The position numbers and the translations under genes were made by a program. 64,000 bases of DNA from Ornithinimicrobium sp. F0845 (GTDB lineage: Bacteria > Actinomycetota > Actinomycetes > Actinomycetales > Dermatophilaceae), in contig NZ_JALKAL010000002.1 of assembly GCF_023015765.1 (NCBI RefSeq), positions 407,778 to 471,777 of the forward strand, written 5' to 3'. The notes under the pieces were generated by a model. The model was not told the DNA's origin. It made no database searches and saw only the letters and a list, made by a program, of their open reading frames with translations. Of this stretch, positions 33,092 through 42,928 are shown in pieces (within the stretch, counting starts at the first letter, position 1; each line of letters starts with the position of its first letter).

Positions 33092-33639
33092 ACCCGATGA
33101 AGGACCTCATCGAGGACCTGCGCTCCCTCAGCCCCCAACAGGTGCTGCTGCGCTTCGTCATCATGGCCTCGCTGCTGGGCTTCACCACGGTGCTGCTGAT
33201 CGCCGGTGAGTCCTCGATGTATGCCCTCATCGTGCTCGGACTCCTCGGCGCGCTCTGCGTGCTCAACCCGCACACCGTGCTTCCCGGCGCCGTCCTGGTC
33301 TACTGCCTGGCCGTGTGGTGGGCCGGCGTCCCCGAGCCGATGGTCCCGTTGGCCGCCCCCGCCGGCGTGTGCCTGCTCCTGCTCCACACGGCGTGTGCCC
33401 TGAGCGCCGCGGCCCCCGCGCAGGCCCAGCTCCCGGCGACCTGGTTCGGGCAGTATGCCGTGCGCCTCGCCTGGGTCGTCGGCGCCACCCTCGCCCTCTC
33501 GCTGGTCGCCTACGCCCACGAGGCGTGGGGTTACGGCGGCGGCCTGACCGCCGTGATCGCCGCGCTGCTGGCGCTCGGGCTGGGGATCGGCGTGCACTAC
33601 TGGGTCGTCACGACCAAGCAGGACACCCCGAGCTCCTGA
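33088..33639 (+). CDS. Hypothetical multi-helix membrane protein ending the MoxR operon
   Basis: 183 residues with about five transmembrane helices from residue 20 onward. The ATG overlaps the DUF58 stop (ATGA). No named family recognised. It contains no catalytic motif; a transglutaminase-like membrane protein, frequent in such loci, is missing here, and this protein does not replace it. Confidence 0.7.
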   Translation: MNPMKDLIEDLRSLSPQQVLLRFVIMASLLGFTTVLLIAGESSMYALIVLGLLGALCVLNPHTVLPGAVLVYCLAVWWAGVPEPMVPLAAPAGVCLLLLHTACALSAAAPAQAQLPATWFGQYAVRLAWVVGATLALSLVAYAHEAWGYGGGLTAVIAALLALGLGIGVHYWVVTTKQDTPSS

Positions 33640-33642
33640 TCA

Positions 33643-33662
33643 CCGGGCGTCCCCGTGCCCGG
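33643..33662. terminator. Hairpin between the convergent MoxR operon and clpX
   Basis: CCGGGC / GCCCGG with an 8-base loop lies 4 bases after the last gene of the plus-strand operon and 41 bases beyond the clpX stop; it could serve both. Confidence 0.4.
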
Positions 33663-33702
33663 CGGCACCGCGTTGCGAGAGCCGCGGAGCACCCGGCTCG
33701 GG

Positions 33703-34977
<1,275 letters not shown>

Positions 34978-35106
34978 AGCGCTTCCCTTCGGTCGACTAC
35001 CAGCACCCGGGGCGGTGCCTTGTGACGACGCTACCCCGATCCCTCCCCGGAGCGCAGTTCATATCGCGACGGTGGGCGTGTTTCGCGGGACTGTCCGCTG
35101 ATAGCG

Positions 35107-35138
35107 CAACCCCGGCCGGTGGGATCCGGCCGGGGTTG
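35107..35138 (-). terminator. Strong terminator of the ehu operon
   Basis: A perfect 13-bp GC-rich stem (CAACCCCGGCCGG / CCGGCCGGGGTTG) with a TGGGAT loop lies 30 bases after the ehuA stop and between it and the clpX promoter. Confidence 0.8.
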
Positions 35139-35167
35139 TCGCAGGCGTTGAGAGCAGTCCGAAGACC

Positions 35168-35977
35168 TCAGATCACCGCCTGCAGGAACTTCTGGGTGCG
35201 CTCGTGGTCGGGGTCGGAGAAGATCTTGTCCGGGTGCCCCTCCTCGATGATGTGCCCGCTGTCGAACATCATCACCCGGTCCGAGACGTCCCGGGCGAAC
35301 TGCATCTCGTGGGTGACGATCAGCATCGTGATGTCGGTGCTGGCCGCCACGTCCTTGAGCACGGCCAGCACGTCGCCGACCAGCTCGGGGTCGAGCGCCG
35401 AGGTGACCTCGTCGAGCAGCAGGATCTCGGGGTCCATCGCCATGGCCCGGGCGATCGCCACCCGCTGCTGCTGCCCGCCGGACAGCTGCGAGGGGTGGGC
35501 GTCGACCCGGTGGCTCAGCCCGACCTTGTCCAGCAGCGACAGGGCGTTCTCCCTGGCCTGCTCCTTGCTCTGGCCGAGCACGTGGATCGGCGCCTCGATG
35601 ACGTTGTCCACGACGGTCATGTTGGGGAACAGGTTGAACTGCTGGAAGACCATGCCGATGCGCTTGCGCACCTGGGCGATCTGCTTGGACCTCAGCTCGA
35701 CCCGCTTGCCGTCCTGCCGCGCGTGGGTGAGCGGGTCCCCGTCGACCCAGATGTAGCCGTCGGTGAGGTGCTCCAGGGTCATCAGCAACCGCAGGATCGT
35801 GGTCTTGCCCGAGCCGGAGGGCCCGATGAGAGTCACCCGCTCGCCGTGGCCCACCGTGAAGTTGAGGTTGTCCAGCACCGTGGTGCTGCCGAACCGCTTG
35901 ACGACGTCCTCGAACTGGACGCGCGGGACGCCACCGTTGCCCTGGGCGGGCGTGTCTGGGGTCTGGTCAGTAGGCAA
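35168..35977 (-). CDS. ehuA: Ectoine/hydroxyectoine-type amino-acid ABC transporter, ATPase
   Basis: 269-residue ATPase of the polar amino-acid family (GlnQ/HisP-like, closest by recognition to EhuA). Walker A GPSGSGKTT, Q-loop VFQQFNLFPNM, signature LSGGQQQRVAIARA, Walker B LLLDEVTSALD (Glu-Val instead of Glu-Pro, usual in EhuA). It starts at TTG 35977 behind GGAGAAG, overlapping the ehuD end by 11 bases. Last gene of ehuBCDA. Substrate (ectoine or hydroxyectoine, compatible solutes) is inferred from resemblance to the Ehu set. Confidence 0.85.
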   Translation of the reverse strand: MPTDQTPDTPAQGNGGVPRVQFEDVVKRFGSTTVLDNLNFTVGHGERVTLIGPSGSGKTTILRLLMTLEHLTDGYIWVDGDPLTHARQDGKRVELRSKQIAQVRKRIGMVFQQFNLFPNMTVVDNVIEAPIHVLGQSKEQARENALSLLDKVGLSHRVDAHPSQLSGGQQQRVAIARAMAMDPEILLLDEVTSALDPELVGDVLAVLKDVAASTDITMLIVTHEMQFARDVSDRVMMFDSGHIIEEGHPDKIFSDPDHERTQKFLQAVI

Positions 35978-36605
35978 GTTTCTTCTCCAGCTTTCGCATC
36001 AGGACGGCGGTGGGATAACTGGCCACCAGGAACAGCACACCGGCGACGGTCATCGACTCGACGTAGGAGAAGTTCTGACCGCCGAACTCGCGGGCCTTGG
36101 TGACCATCTCCGGCACCGAGATGAAGATCAGGAAGGGGGTGTCCTTGAACATGGCGATGGCCCAGTTGCCCAGGGAGGGCAGGGTGTTGCGGATCGCCTG
36201 CGGCAGTATGACGGCGCGCCAGGTCCTGCTCGCCGGCAGGGAGAGCGCTGTGGCGGCCTCCCACTGGCCCTTGCGGATCGACTCGATACCGGCCCGGTAG
36301 GACTCGGCCATGTAGGTCGAGTAGTGCACGCCGAAGACCAGCACCCCGACGGTCATCGCGCTGAGGTTGTTGAACGCGTAGTAGATCACGAGGAGGTGCA
36401 CCGGTAGCGGGGTCATCCGGATGAAGTCGAGGACGAACCGCAGCGGTGCGGCGGCCCACCCGGGCAGCTCCCGCAGCCCGATCGCCCAGACCAGGCCGAG
36501 GAGTGCCGCCAGGATGGACGACAGCACCGTGACCACGAGGGTGATCTTGAGGAACGCCTCGAGCAGGATCGGGATGGACTCCAGGAAGAGCTGGTTGTCC
36601 CACAT
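35967..36605 (-). CDS. ehuD: Ectoine-type ABC transporter permease EhuD
   Basis: 212 residues, about five transmembrane helices of the HisMQ permease family. The ATPase-contact EAA loop reads AATALSLPASRTWRAVILPQAIR. Its ATG overlaps the ehuC stop (TGATG) and its C-terminus overlaps ehuA. Works as a heterodimer with EhuC. Confidence 0.85.
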   Translation of the reverse strand: MWDNQLFLESIPILLEAFLKITLVVTVLSSILAALLGLVWAIGLRELPGWAAAPLRFVLDFIRMTPLPVHLLVIYYAFNNLSAMTVGVLVFGVHYSTYMAESYRAGIESIRKGQWEAATALSLPASRTWRAVILPQAIRNTLPSLGNWAIAMFKDTPFLIFISVPEMVTKAREFGGQNFSYVESMTVAGVLFLVASYPTAVLMRKLEKKLAY

Positions 36606-37420
36606 CAGGAATCACCCTCCCCTGACGCTGACGCCGACCCTGAACCTGAACCTGACCCCGAGCCGGACCCGGACCCTGACCCTGACCCGCCGGAGGCGAC
36701 AGCACCGGAGAGCGCCTGGTCGGCGTCCTTGCGTGCCTGGGCGATCTCGAAGTCGCCGAGGCCCAGCTTGCGCTGGGCGCGGCGCTCCATGACCCGCATG
36801 ATCGTGGAGACCGCCAGGGCGATGACGTAGTAGATGAGCATGGCGCCGATGAAGGCGGGCCAGGTGCCCACCTGACGGCGCAGCTGCTCCGCCTCGAACG
36901 TCAGGTCCGCGAGCAGGACCAGCCCCACGACCGCGGTGCCCTTGACAAGCATGACCATGAGGTTGTTGAAGCCGGGCAGCATCAGGGCCCAGGCCTGGGG
37001 CCAGATCACCCGCCGCATCTTCGTCATCCACGGCATGGACAGCGCCGTGGTGGTCTCCCACTGGCCGGAGGGCACCGCGTTGAGGGAGCCGCGGACCACC
37101 TCGGCGCCGTAGGCCCCGTAGTTCAGCCCGAGGGCCACGATCGCGGTCCAGGTGGACCCGAGGTCAAAGCCGGTGAAGGTGGGGATGACGTAGAAGATGA
37201 AGAAGAGTTGAACGACCAGCGAGGTTCCGCGGAAGAGCTCCACGATGAACCGCGCGATCACCTGCAGCCAGCCTGGCCCCTGGTGCTCGGCCAGGCCGAG
37301 CAGGACCGCGACGATGACCATCAGCACGGCCCCACCCACGAAGGCCACGAGGGTGGCCGTGAGGCCATCCTGGACCAGTCGGAGCAGGACCGTGCCGAGG
37401 TCGCTGAAGAACTCGGTCAC
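36605..37420 (-). CDS. ehuC: Ectoine-type ABC transporter permease EhuC with Gly-Ser repeat tail
   Basis: 271 residues. A normal HisMQ permease core (about 1-220; EAA loop TTTALSMPWMTKMRRVIWPQ) is extended by a C-terminal Gly-Ser dipeptide run ending in SASASGEGDS. The run is encoded by hexanucleotide-like repeats, so its length may vary between isolates. It starts 10 bases after the ehuB stop. The tail is cytosolic by topology and has no known role. Confidence 0.85.
   Translation of the reverse strand: MTEFFSDLGTVLLRLVQDGLTATLVAFVGGAVLMVIVAVLLGLAEHQGPGWLQVIARFIVELFRGTSLVVQLFFIFYVIPTFTGFDLGSTWTAIVALGLNYGAYGAEVVRGSLNAVPSGQWETTTALSMPWMTKMRRVIWPQAWALMLPGFNNLMVMLVKGTAVVGLVLLADLTFEAEQLRRQVGTWPAFIGAMLIYYVIALAVSTIMRVMERRAQRKLGLGDFEIAQARKDADQALSGAVASGGSGSGSGSGSGSGSGSGSASASGEGDS
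36620..36692 (-). repeat. Hexanucleotide microsatellite in the 3' end of ehuC
   Basis: About twelve diverged 6-bp units (consensus TCAGGG/TCCGGG on the coding strand, two codons Ser-Gly) lie in tandem. The unit is a multiple of three, so slippage changes the tail length but not the frame. Confidence 0.75.
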
Positions 37421-37430
37421 CGGGTCGCGA

Positions 37431-38345
37431 TCAGTTGCCGGCCTGGTCCGCGGCCTCGTTGGCCGCCTCCAGGTCGCCGTCGCAGAGCATCTGGGCGGTC
37501 AGGCCCTCCGGGGGACGCTCGGCGTCGGTGAACCCGAACTCGCCGACGAGCTCGAGGAACCGGTCCTCGTCGCCGACGATCTTGGCCAGCTCCTCGTTGT
37601 AGGCGGCGAGCAGGTCGGTGTCGCCATCGCGGAAGACGGTCGAACCGGCGCTGATCTGGGCGAGGTCGTCGACCACGGCCACGAAGCCTCCGGTGGTCTC
37701 CACCCCGGCATCGGGGTTCTCCTCGGCCATGATCCCCAGCGTGATGTTCGTCAGGGCGAACGCGTCGGCCCGGCCGTTGACGACGGCATCCATGCCGTCC
37801 TGGGCCGAGTTCACGGTCATCGTGTTCTCCAGGCCGAGGTCGTCGGCGTAGCCCTGCTCGATCGCGCCGGACTGCACGGCCAGGGTCAGGTCGGATCCCT
37901 CGAAGCTGCTGAAGTCGGCCAGCCCCTCGGGGTTGCCCTCCGGCACCATGAGCGTGCTGGTGTACATGAGGGTGGGCTCAGCGAAGGCAGCCTTCTCGCA
38001 CCGGTCCGGCAGGATCGACATACCGGAGGAGACCGCGTCGTACTCACCCTTGTTCAGGCCGGGGATCTGGGCGTCCCACTCGACGAGCTGGCCCTCGACG
38101 TTGTCGATGCCGAGCTCGGCGAAGATCGCCTTGTCGATGGCGTAGGCAGCACCCGTGAGCTCACCGCTGTCGTCCTGGTAGCTGTAGGGGATCTCGCCGG
38201 CGTAGGCGATCTTGATGGTGCCCTCTTCCTGCGCCCGCTCGAGGGTGTTGCCCTCTTCGGAGTCGCTACCGCAGGCGGTCAGCACCAGAGCGCCGACGGT
38301 CAGGGTCACGGCCAGCGCGCTCCTGCGGGTCTGTGACGTGGTCAT
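37431..38345 (-). CDS. ehuB: Ectoine-type ABC transporter substrate-binding lipoprotein
   Basis: 304-residue family-3 solute-binding protein. The signal peptide ends in lipobox LTAC (about 22-25), so it is a lipoprotein on the outer face of the membrane. The mature part carries the two-lobed fold with FEGSDLTLAVQSGAIEQGYAD and a PDRCEKAAFAEPT hinge stretch. AAGGA precedes the ATG. First gene of ehuBCDA, preceded by a palindromic promoter. Other amino-acid ligands are possible. Confidence 0.85.
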   Translation of the reverse strand: MTTSQTRRSALAVTLTVGALVLTACGSDSEEGNTLERAQEEGTIKIAYAGEIPYSYQDDSGELTGAAYAIDKAIFAELGIDNVEGQLVEWDAQIPGLNKGEYDAVSSGMSILPDRCEKAAFAEPTLMYTSTLMVPEGNPEGLADFSSFEGSDLTLAVQSGAIEQGYADDLGLENTMTVNSAQDGMDAVVNGRADAFALTNITLGIMAEENPDAGVETTGGFVAVVDDLAQISAGSTVFRDGDTDLLAAYNEELAKIVGDEDRFLELVGEFGFTDAERPPEGLTAQMLCDGDLEAANEAADQAGN

Positions 38346-38644
38346 AGATGGTCCTTTCGGTTGGACGAGGCTGTCGCCTTCGCTGCCGCGTGCGTGGCTG
38401 CACGGTGAGACGTCGCCCCTCGGGGACTATGAATCGCAGTCCAACGTAGGGAAGGGTTCACGGGACCACAACCGGGCGCGCCCAGCCGCAGTCGCTCTCA
38501 GGGCGTGGATTCGGCGCGACGACGCGCCGTTGACCTGCGGAAACGTCACGGCGTTGGGCCGGCGTCGGATTGTAAACAATTGGTCAATTGTTATCGAGCC
38601 GCAACCTGCACGGTGTCGCCGGTCACACCCGAGCCGGCTGCAGC
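38346..38644 (-). promoter_or_regulatory. ehu promoter region with a perfect 18-bp palindrome
   Basis: This non-coding stretch of about 300 bases contains AACAATTGGTCAATTGTT at 38575-38592 (8-2-8, perfect), strikingly AT-rich for this genome. On the minus strand a -10-like TACAAT (38574-38569) follows it directly, so the palindrome occupies the -35/-10 spacer: a repressor site. The predicted transcript start near 38562 leaves a 5' leader of about 215 bases before ehuB, in which I see no riboswitch. Confidence 0.6.
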
Positions 38645-39046
38645 TCAGACCAGGAGCAGCCCGAGACCAGCACTGACGACCCCGATCGTGAGGCTCAGGG
38701 CGCCCAGCCAGACCAGTCCGACAACGCGGTTGGGGCGCTGCGGCTCGCGACCGATGACCGACAGGAAGAAGCCTGCGGGCATCAGGATCGCGGCGAGCAG
38801 GATGCCGTTCGTGAGGGTCGACCAGGGACTCGCCACCCCCGCGAGGTCGACGTAGAGGGTCGCGACGAGGCCCAGGATCACCAGCACCCCGGCATGGGCG
38901 TGGCCGGCCCGGAAGAAGGACTTCTGCAGGTCGTTGCTGGGCACCCCGCCCGTGACGACCCGGAGCAGGAAGGTGCCGCCGAAGGCGATCGCGACGACGG
39001 TCAGCAGGACGATGCCACCGGTCTGGGCAGTGCTGGCGCTCAACAT
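38645..39046 (-). CDS. Hypothetical four-helix membrane protein
   Basis: 133 residues with four transmembrane helices. A conserved-looking AGHAHAGVLVILGLVAT segment (two His in the second helix) suggests a metal- or heme-linked role, but I do not recognise the family. GGAG precedes the ATG at 39046. It is divergent from a TetR gene with an operator-like palindrome between them, so it is the probable target of that regulator. Confidence 0.7.
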   Translation of the reverse strand: MLSASTAQTGGIVLLTVVAIAFGGTFLLRVVTGGVPSNDLQKSFFRAGHAHAGVLVILGLVATLYVDLAGVASPWSTLTNGILLAAILMPAGFFLSVIGREPQRPNRVVGLVWLGALSLTIGVVSAGLGLLLV

Positions 39047-39135
39047 GGTGCGTCTCCTCGGTAGGGCACGGTGTGCCTGCCGCTGCGGAGGAGCAGTCGG
39101 TGGCACGAGACGTGACCCTGAGTCTTGGCACTGAA

Positions 39136-39188
39136 TCTTTCCACTGGAAAGACTACTCGCCTCCGCCGGAAATTGCCAGCGGTAAGAT
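39136..39188 (+). promoter_or_regulatory. TetR operator candidate and leaderless -10
   Basis: TCTTTCC-ACT-GGAAAGA (39136-39152) is a perfect 7-3-7 palindrome in the divergent region. A -10-like TAAGAT (39183-39188) ends 6 bases before the GTG of the TetR gene at 39195. Confidence 0.65.
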
Positions 39189-39194
39189 GACCGG

Positions 39195-39779
39195 GTGCAC
39201 TATCACCATGGAGACCTCCGTCGGGCCATGCTCGAGGCCGCGACCACCGCCATCGCCAGCGACGGCGTGGACCGGCTGAGCATCCGCGGCCTGGCCCGGG
39301 CCACCGAGGTCAGCCACACCGCCTTTCGCCATCACTTCGGCGATCGGCGGGGGCTGCTGTCCGCCCTGGCTGCGGAGGGGTATGCCGGGATGGCGCTGGC
39401 TCTGGGGGCGGTCGACCGCACCGGGCCGGAGGGCTTCCTGGAGACGGGCGTCGCCTACATCGAGTGGGCTCTGGAGCACCCCGCGCACTTCCAGGTGATG
39501 TTCCGTCCCGAGCTCGTGGACATGGCTGACCCGTCACTCCGGCAGGCCCTGGACGGCCTCGGTGCCGCCCTGATGATCGGTGCGGCAGACTTCGCCGGCC
39601 GCGACCAGGCCGGCGACCCGCGCACCAACCCGCTGGCGCTGGCCGCATGGAGCCTGACCCACGGCTTCGCCGCGCTCGCCCTGGCCGGCAACCTGCCGAC
39701 CGACGGCCGGCCGGTCGGGGACCTGGCCCGGGACGTGCTGCGCCACCTCGCTCTCCCCACATCGCCTGGGCACGGCTAG
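39195..39779 (+). CDS. TetR/AcrR-family regulator
   Basis: 194 residues. Helix-turn-helix at about 10-50, recognition part ATEVSHTAFRHHFGDRRGLL; the C-terminal domain has a TetR_C_13-like pattern (HPAHFQVMFRPELV). It starts with GTG at 39195, leaderless. Likely represses itself and the divergent membrane protein through the palindrome at 39136. Confidence 0.85.
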   Translation: MHYHHGDLRRAMLEAATTAIASDGVDRLSIRGLARATEVSHTAFRHHFGDRRGLLSALAAEGYAGMALALGAVDRTGPEGFLETGVAYIEWALEHPAHFQVMFRPELVDMADPSLRQALDGLGAALMIGAADFAGRDQAGDPRTNPLALAAWSLTHGFAALALAGNLPTDGRPVGDLARDVLRHLALPTSPGHG

Positions 39780-39808
39780 CGGCCCAACTTCGGGAGGGCA
39801 CTCAGGTC

Positions 39809-40384
39809 TCAGCGGGCGTCGCGGCCGAGCCTGGCGAGCACCCGGACCTGTCGGGACTCGTCGTCGGCCACCTCGACGGGCTGGGCGCAGATGCCAGGAC
39901 CGTAGAGCTGCTCCCCGAAGCCCGGAATCGCGGCCTCGATCTCGTCCAGCTCGCCAGGGCTCAGCTCCTCGTCCGCCCCGAGGGCCCGGGCCAGGTCCCA
40001 GCGATGCACGATCAGGTCCCAGCCGTAGAAGCCCGCCATGGTGGCACCGATCGTCGTCCGGCCGAAGTGGCCGTCATACTCACGGGGTCCGATGTCCGGG
40101 TCCTCGAGGAGGTCGATGACGGCCTCCACGTGCTGTCGCCAGAGCTCGCGGGGGCTCTGGTCGGTCGCCCGGTCGATCGTCAGGTCCCGCGCCGTCAGGA
40201 AGCTGCGCTGCGTGTCGATGAGGTGGTCGACCAGGTCGCGCACCGCCCACCCCTCGCACGGGGTGGGGCGGTCCCAGTCCCCCTCGGTCGCAGGGTCGAG
40301 CAGTGCGGAGATCGCGGCGGCCTTGGTGCGGTAGTCGGCCGCAGGCCCGGTGGCCAGACGGTCGTGTGTCTGCTGTGCGTTCAT
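39809..40384 (-). CDS. DinB-fold TIGR03086-like protein (mycothiol-dependent isomerase superfamily)
   Basis: 191 residues of the DinB/mycothiol maleylpyruvate isomerase N-terminal superfamily. The first metal-ligand region is CEGWAVRDLVDHLIDT; the later His pair is in GWDLIVHRWDLARALG. These four-helix metal proteins may act as mycothiol-dependent transferases. ATG at 40384. Divergent from an AraC-type regulator 50 bases away. Confidence 0.75.
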   Translation of the reverse strand: MNAQQTHDRLATGPAADYRTKAAAISALLDPATEGDWDRPTPCEGWAVRDLVDHLIDTQRSFLTARDLTIDRATDQSPRELWRQHVEAVIDLLEDPDIGPREYDGHFGRTTIGATMAGFYGWDLIVHRWDLARALGADEELSPGELDEIEAAIPGFGEQLYGPGICAQPVEVADDESRQVRVLARLGRDAR

Positions 40385-40421
40385 GACACCAGCCTCGTCC
40401 ATCGACGGGCCGGGGTCTTGC

Positions 40422-40427
40422 GATAAT
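40422..40427 (+). promoter_or_regulatory. -10 of a leaderless promoter for the AraC-type gene
   Basis: GATAAT ends 7 bases before the ATG at 40435. Confidence 0.4.
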
Positions 40428-40434
40428 CCGACAG

Positions 40435-41253
40435 ATGTCAGCAGCGCATCCCATCGACCGGGCGCGACTGACCGAGCGCGCCGACGCGGCACCACCGGTG
40501 CACCGCTACGGCCCGCCCGCCGAGCTACGGGAGGTCGTGCGTCACTACTGGGTGCCGGTGTGGGATCTCGGGGCCGGCATCACCCGCACCGAGCAGGTCC
40601 TGCAGTACCCGACCTGCCTGATCGTGGTCTCCGGGACCTACGCGCGGTTCTACGGCGTGGCACGTGGCCTGTCCACCGTTGAGCTCGCGGAGTCCGGGTG
40701 GGCAGTCGGTGTCATGCTGCAACCGGGGGCCGGTCAGGCCGTGGCCGGCCAGGCGGTCTCCCATCTCGTGGACACCTACGCCGACCTGGGCGAGTTCCCC
40801 CGGTTGGCCGCCTTGGTGCCGCGCGTCCGGGAGGTCATGGCGCCCGACCCCTCAGATACTGAGGCTCACGTCGCCGCGATCCGTCAGGTGGAGACGAGGC
40901 TGGTGCGGAGCGTGGGCGCCGAGGGCCTCCGGCTCAACGCGGTCGTCGAGGCCGTGGAGTCCGATCCCGACCTGCTGACGGTTGGCCACCTGGCCCAACG
41001 GGTCGGGCTGGGTGACCGGGCGCTGCAGCGTCTCACCGTCGGCCTGCTGGGGCTGACCCCCAAGTGGCTCATCCAGCGGCGTCGCCTCCACGACGCCGCG
41101 GACCAGCTCAAGCACGGGCAGGTCAGCCTGGCCGACCTCGCCTCGGATCTCGGCTACACCGACCAGGCCCACTTCACTCGGGACTTCCGCGCCGTGACCG
41201 GCTACACGCCCGGGGAGTTCGCCCGGGTGCTGGGACGCGACGCCCGCCGGTGA
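40435..41253 (+). CDS. AraC-family transcriptional regulator
   Basis: 272 residues. The N-terminal half (about 25-150) is a DUF6597-like sensor domain; the C-terminal double helix-turn-helix spans about 170-268, ending with the family signature LASDLGYTDQAHFTRDFRAVTGYTPGEF. Inducer unknown. It is divergent from the DinB-fold gene, which may be its target. Confidence 0.85.
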   Translation: MSAAHPIDRARLTERADAAPPVHRYGPPAELREVVRHYWVPVWDLGAGITRTEQVLQYPTCLIVVSGTYARFYGVARGLSTVELAESGWAVGVMLQPGAGQAVAGQAVSHLVDTYADLGEFPRLAALVPRVREVMAPDPSDTEAHVAAIRQVETRLVRSVGAEGLRLNAVVEAVESDPDLLTVGHLAQRVGLGDRALQRLTVGLLGLTPKWLIQRRRLHDAADQLKHGQVSLADLASDLGYTDQAHFTRDFRAVTGYTPGEFARVLGRDARR

Positions 41254-41276
41254 CGGGCCCGGCGGAGACACGACAG

Positions 41277-41306
41277 AGCGGGCCAGTCCCGGTGGACTGA
41301 CCCGCT
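41277..41306. terminator. Terminator between araC-type gene and clpP2
   Basis: Arms AGCGGGCCAGTCC and GGACTGACCCGCT form 13 pairs with one mismatch/wobble around a CGGT loop, 24 bases past the AraC stop. Confidence 0.65.
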
Positions 41307-41311
41307 CCGGA

Positions 41312-41366
41312 CCTGCCGTCCGTGTGTGCAGGTAACGCGCCTGCCGTCCGTGTGTGCAGGTAACGG
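41312..41366. repeat. 28-bp direct repeat, two copies
   Basis: CCTGCCGTCCGTGTGTGCAG starts at 41312 and again at 41340, each followed by GTAACG. Each unit can fold CCTGC with GCAGG. Located between convergent genes. Confidence 0.75.
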
Positions 41367-41391
41367 GCGAACCCGCGCACCGCGCCTGGCC

Positions 41392-42069
41392 TCAGAGGGC
41401 GGTGGACGCCTTGCGGGACTCCAGCACCTCATCGACCAGGCCGTAGGCCTTGGCCTCGGCCGCGGTCAGGATCTTGTCGCGCTCAATGTCCTTCTTGACC
41501 TGCTCGGGGCTCTTGCCCGAGTGCTTGGCCCAGGTCTCCTCCAGCCAGGTGCGCATCCGCAGCACCTCGTTGGCCTGGATCTCGATGTCCGAGGCCTGGC
41601 CGTAGTCACCACCGGCGAGCGCCGGCTGGTGGATGAGGACCCGGGCGTTGGGCAGCGCGAAGCGCTTGCCCGGCGCACCGGCCGCCAGCAGCACGGCGGC
41701 CGCCGAGGCCGCCTGGCCGATGACGAACGTCTGCACGTCGGGCTTGATGTACTGCATCGTGTCGTAGATCGCGGTCAGCGCGGTGAACGAGCCGCCCGGG
41801 GAGTTGATGTACATCAGGATGTCTCGGTCGGGGTCCTGGCTCTCCAGCACGATCAGCTGGGCGATGATGTCGTCCGCGGACGCGTCGTCCACCTGGACCC
41901 CCAGGAAGATGATGCGGTCCTCGAACAGCTTGGTGTAGGGGTCCTGACGCTTGGTGCCGTAGGAGGTGCGCTCCTCGAACTGCGGCAGGATGTAGCGGCT
42001 GGAGGGACCTGCCCAGGCGGCCCCGGCATAGGGGCCCTGCGGCGTCCCGGCGAACTGGTGCGAAGTCAT
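41392..42069 (-). CDS. clpP2: ATP-dependent Clp protease proteolytic subunit ClpP2
   Basis: Serine protease subunit, 225 residues, forming mixed ClpP1P2 barrels in actinobacteria. Catalytic Ser122 (GQAASAAA) and His147 (LIHQPA); acid Asp in the DIERDKIL helix. A proline-rich N-terminal propeptide (about 1-45) is probably removed. Starts 23 bases after clpP1. Confidence 0.93.
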   Translation of the reverse strand: MTSHQFAGTPQGPYAGAAWAGPSSRYILPQFEERTSYGTKRQDPYTKLFEDRIIFLGVQVDDASADDIIAQLIVLESQDPDRDILMYINSPGGSFTALTAIYDTMQYIKPDVQTFVIGQAASAAAVLLAAGAPGKRFALPNARVLIHQPALAGGDYGQASDIEIQANEVLRMRTWLEETWAKHSGKSPEQVKKDIERDKILTAAEAKAYGLVDEVLESRKASTAL

Positions 42070-42092
42070 GTCTGCTCTTCTCTCTCGTCGGG

Positions 42093-42710
42093 TCAGGCCT
42101 TGGCGCCCGCGTCGTCGGAGTGCTCGTAGACGTGGTCGACGAAGCCGTACTCCTTGGCCTCCTGGGCGGTGAACCAGCGGTCGCGGTCGGAGTCCGCCTC
42201 GATCTGCTCGACCGTCTGCCCGGTGTGCTGGGCGATCAGCGCCGCCATCTCCCGCTTGGTGTGCAGCATCTGCTCCGCCTGGATCTTGATGTCGCTGGCC
42301 GTGCCGCCGATGCCGCCGGACGGCTGGTGCATCATCACCTTGGCGTGCGGGGTCGCGTAGCGCTTGCCCGGCGCACCGGCCGAGAGCAGGAACTGGCCCA
42401 TAGAGGCCGCCAGGCCCATCGCAACAGTCGCCACGTCGTTGGGCACCCACTGCATGGTGTCGTAGATCGCCATCCCGGCGCTGACCGAGCCGCCCGGGGA
42501 GTTGATGTAGAGCCAGATGTCCTTCTCGGCGTCCTCAGCGGCCAGGAGCAGCAGCTGGGCACAGATCGCGTTGGCGTTGTCATCGCGCACGTCCGAGCCG
42601 AGGAAGATGATCCGCTCCTTCAGGAGGCGGTTGTAGATCTGGTCGTCCAGTCCGGCCACCGGTCGTTCGCTGGCCGCGACGGTCTCGCTGTTGCTCACCA
42701 TCTGCTCCAT
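42093..42710 (-). CDS. clpP1: ATP-dependent Clp protease proteolytic subunit ClpP1
   Basis: 205 residues. Catalytic Ser103 (GLAASMGQ), His128 (MMHQPSGG) and an Asp in DSDRDRWF. Partner of ClpP2 in the same operon. The ATG at 42710 is used; another ATG three codons later is possible. The promoter must lie in the 218-base gap to the divergent HelD-like gene. Confidence 0.93.
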   Translation of the reverse strand: MEQMVSNSETVAASERPVAGLDDQIYNRLLKERIIFLGSDVRDDNANAICAQLLLLAAEDAEKDIWLYINSPGGSVSAGMAIYDTMQWVPNDVATVAMGLAASMGQFLLSAGAPGKRYATPHAKVMMHQPSGGIGGTASDIKIQAEQMLHTKREMAALIAQHTGQTVEQIEADSDRDRWFTAQEAKEYGFVDHVYEHSDDAGAKA

Positions 42711-42928
42711 CTCATCGCTGGGGGGTCGCGGCGGGCCGCGCCCTTCGTCAGTGACCCTAACGCCAGGATTCGCTGGGGCACTCCCGCATTCGGTCCGTGT
42801 TCGCCCTGAGCGCAGCCACCCCTCCCCGACAGGGTGGTGAGATTCTGCCCACCGGACGCGTGGTCCTGCGGGAATAGCCCTCGACCACCGATGGTTTTAC
42901 GACCTCGATCTTCGACGTGAGGGGACCC

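Noticed and set aside
42711-42928. Rifampicin-associated promoter element upstream of the HelD-like gene
   Set aside because: I find no convincing palindromic match in the 218-base gap.
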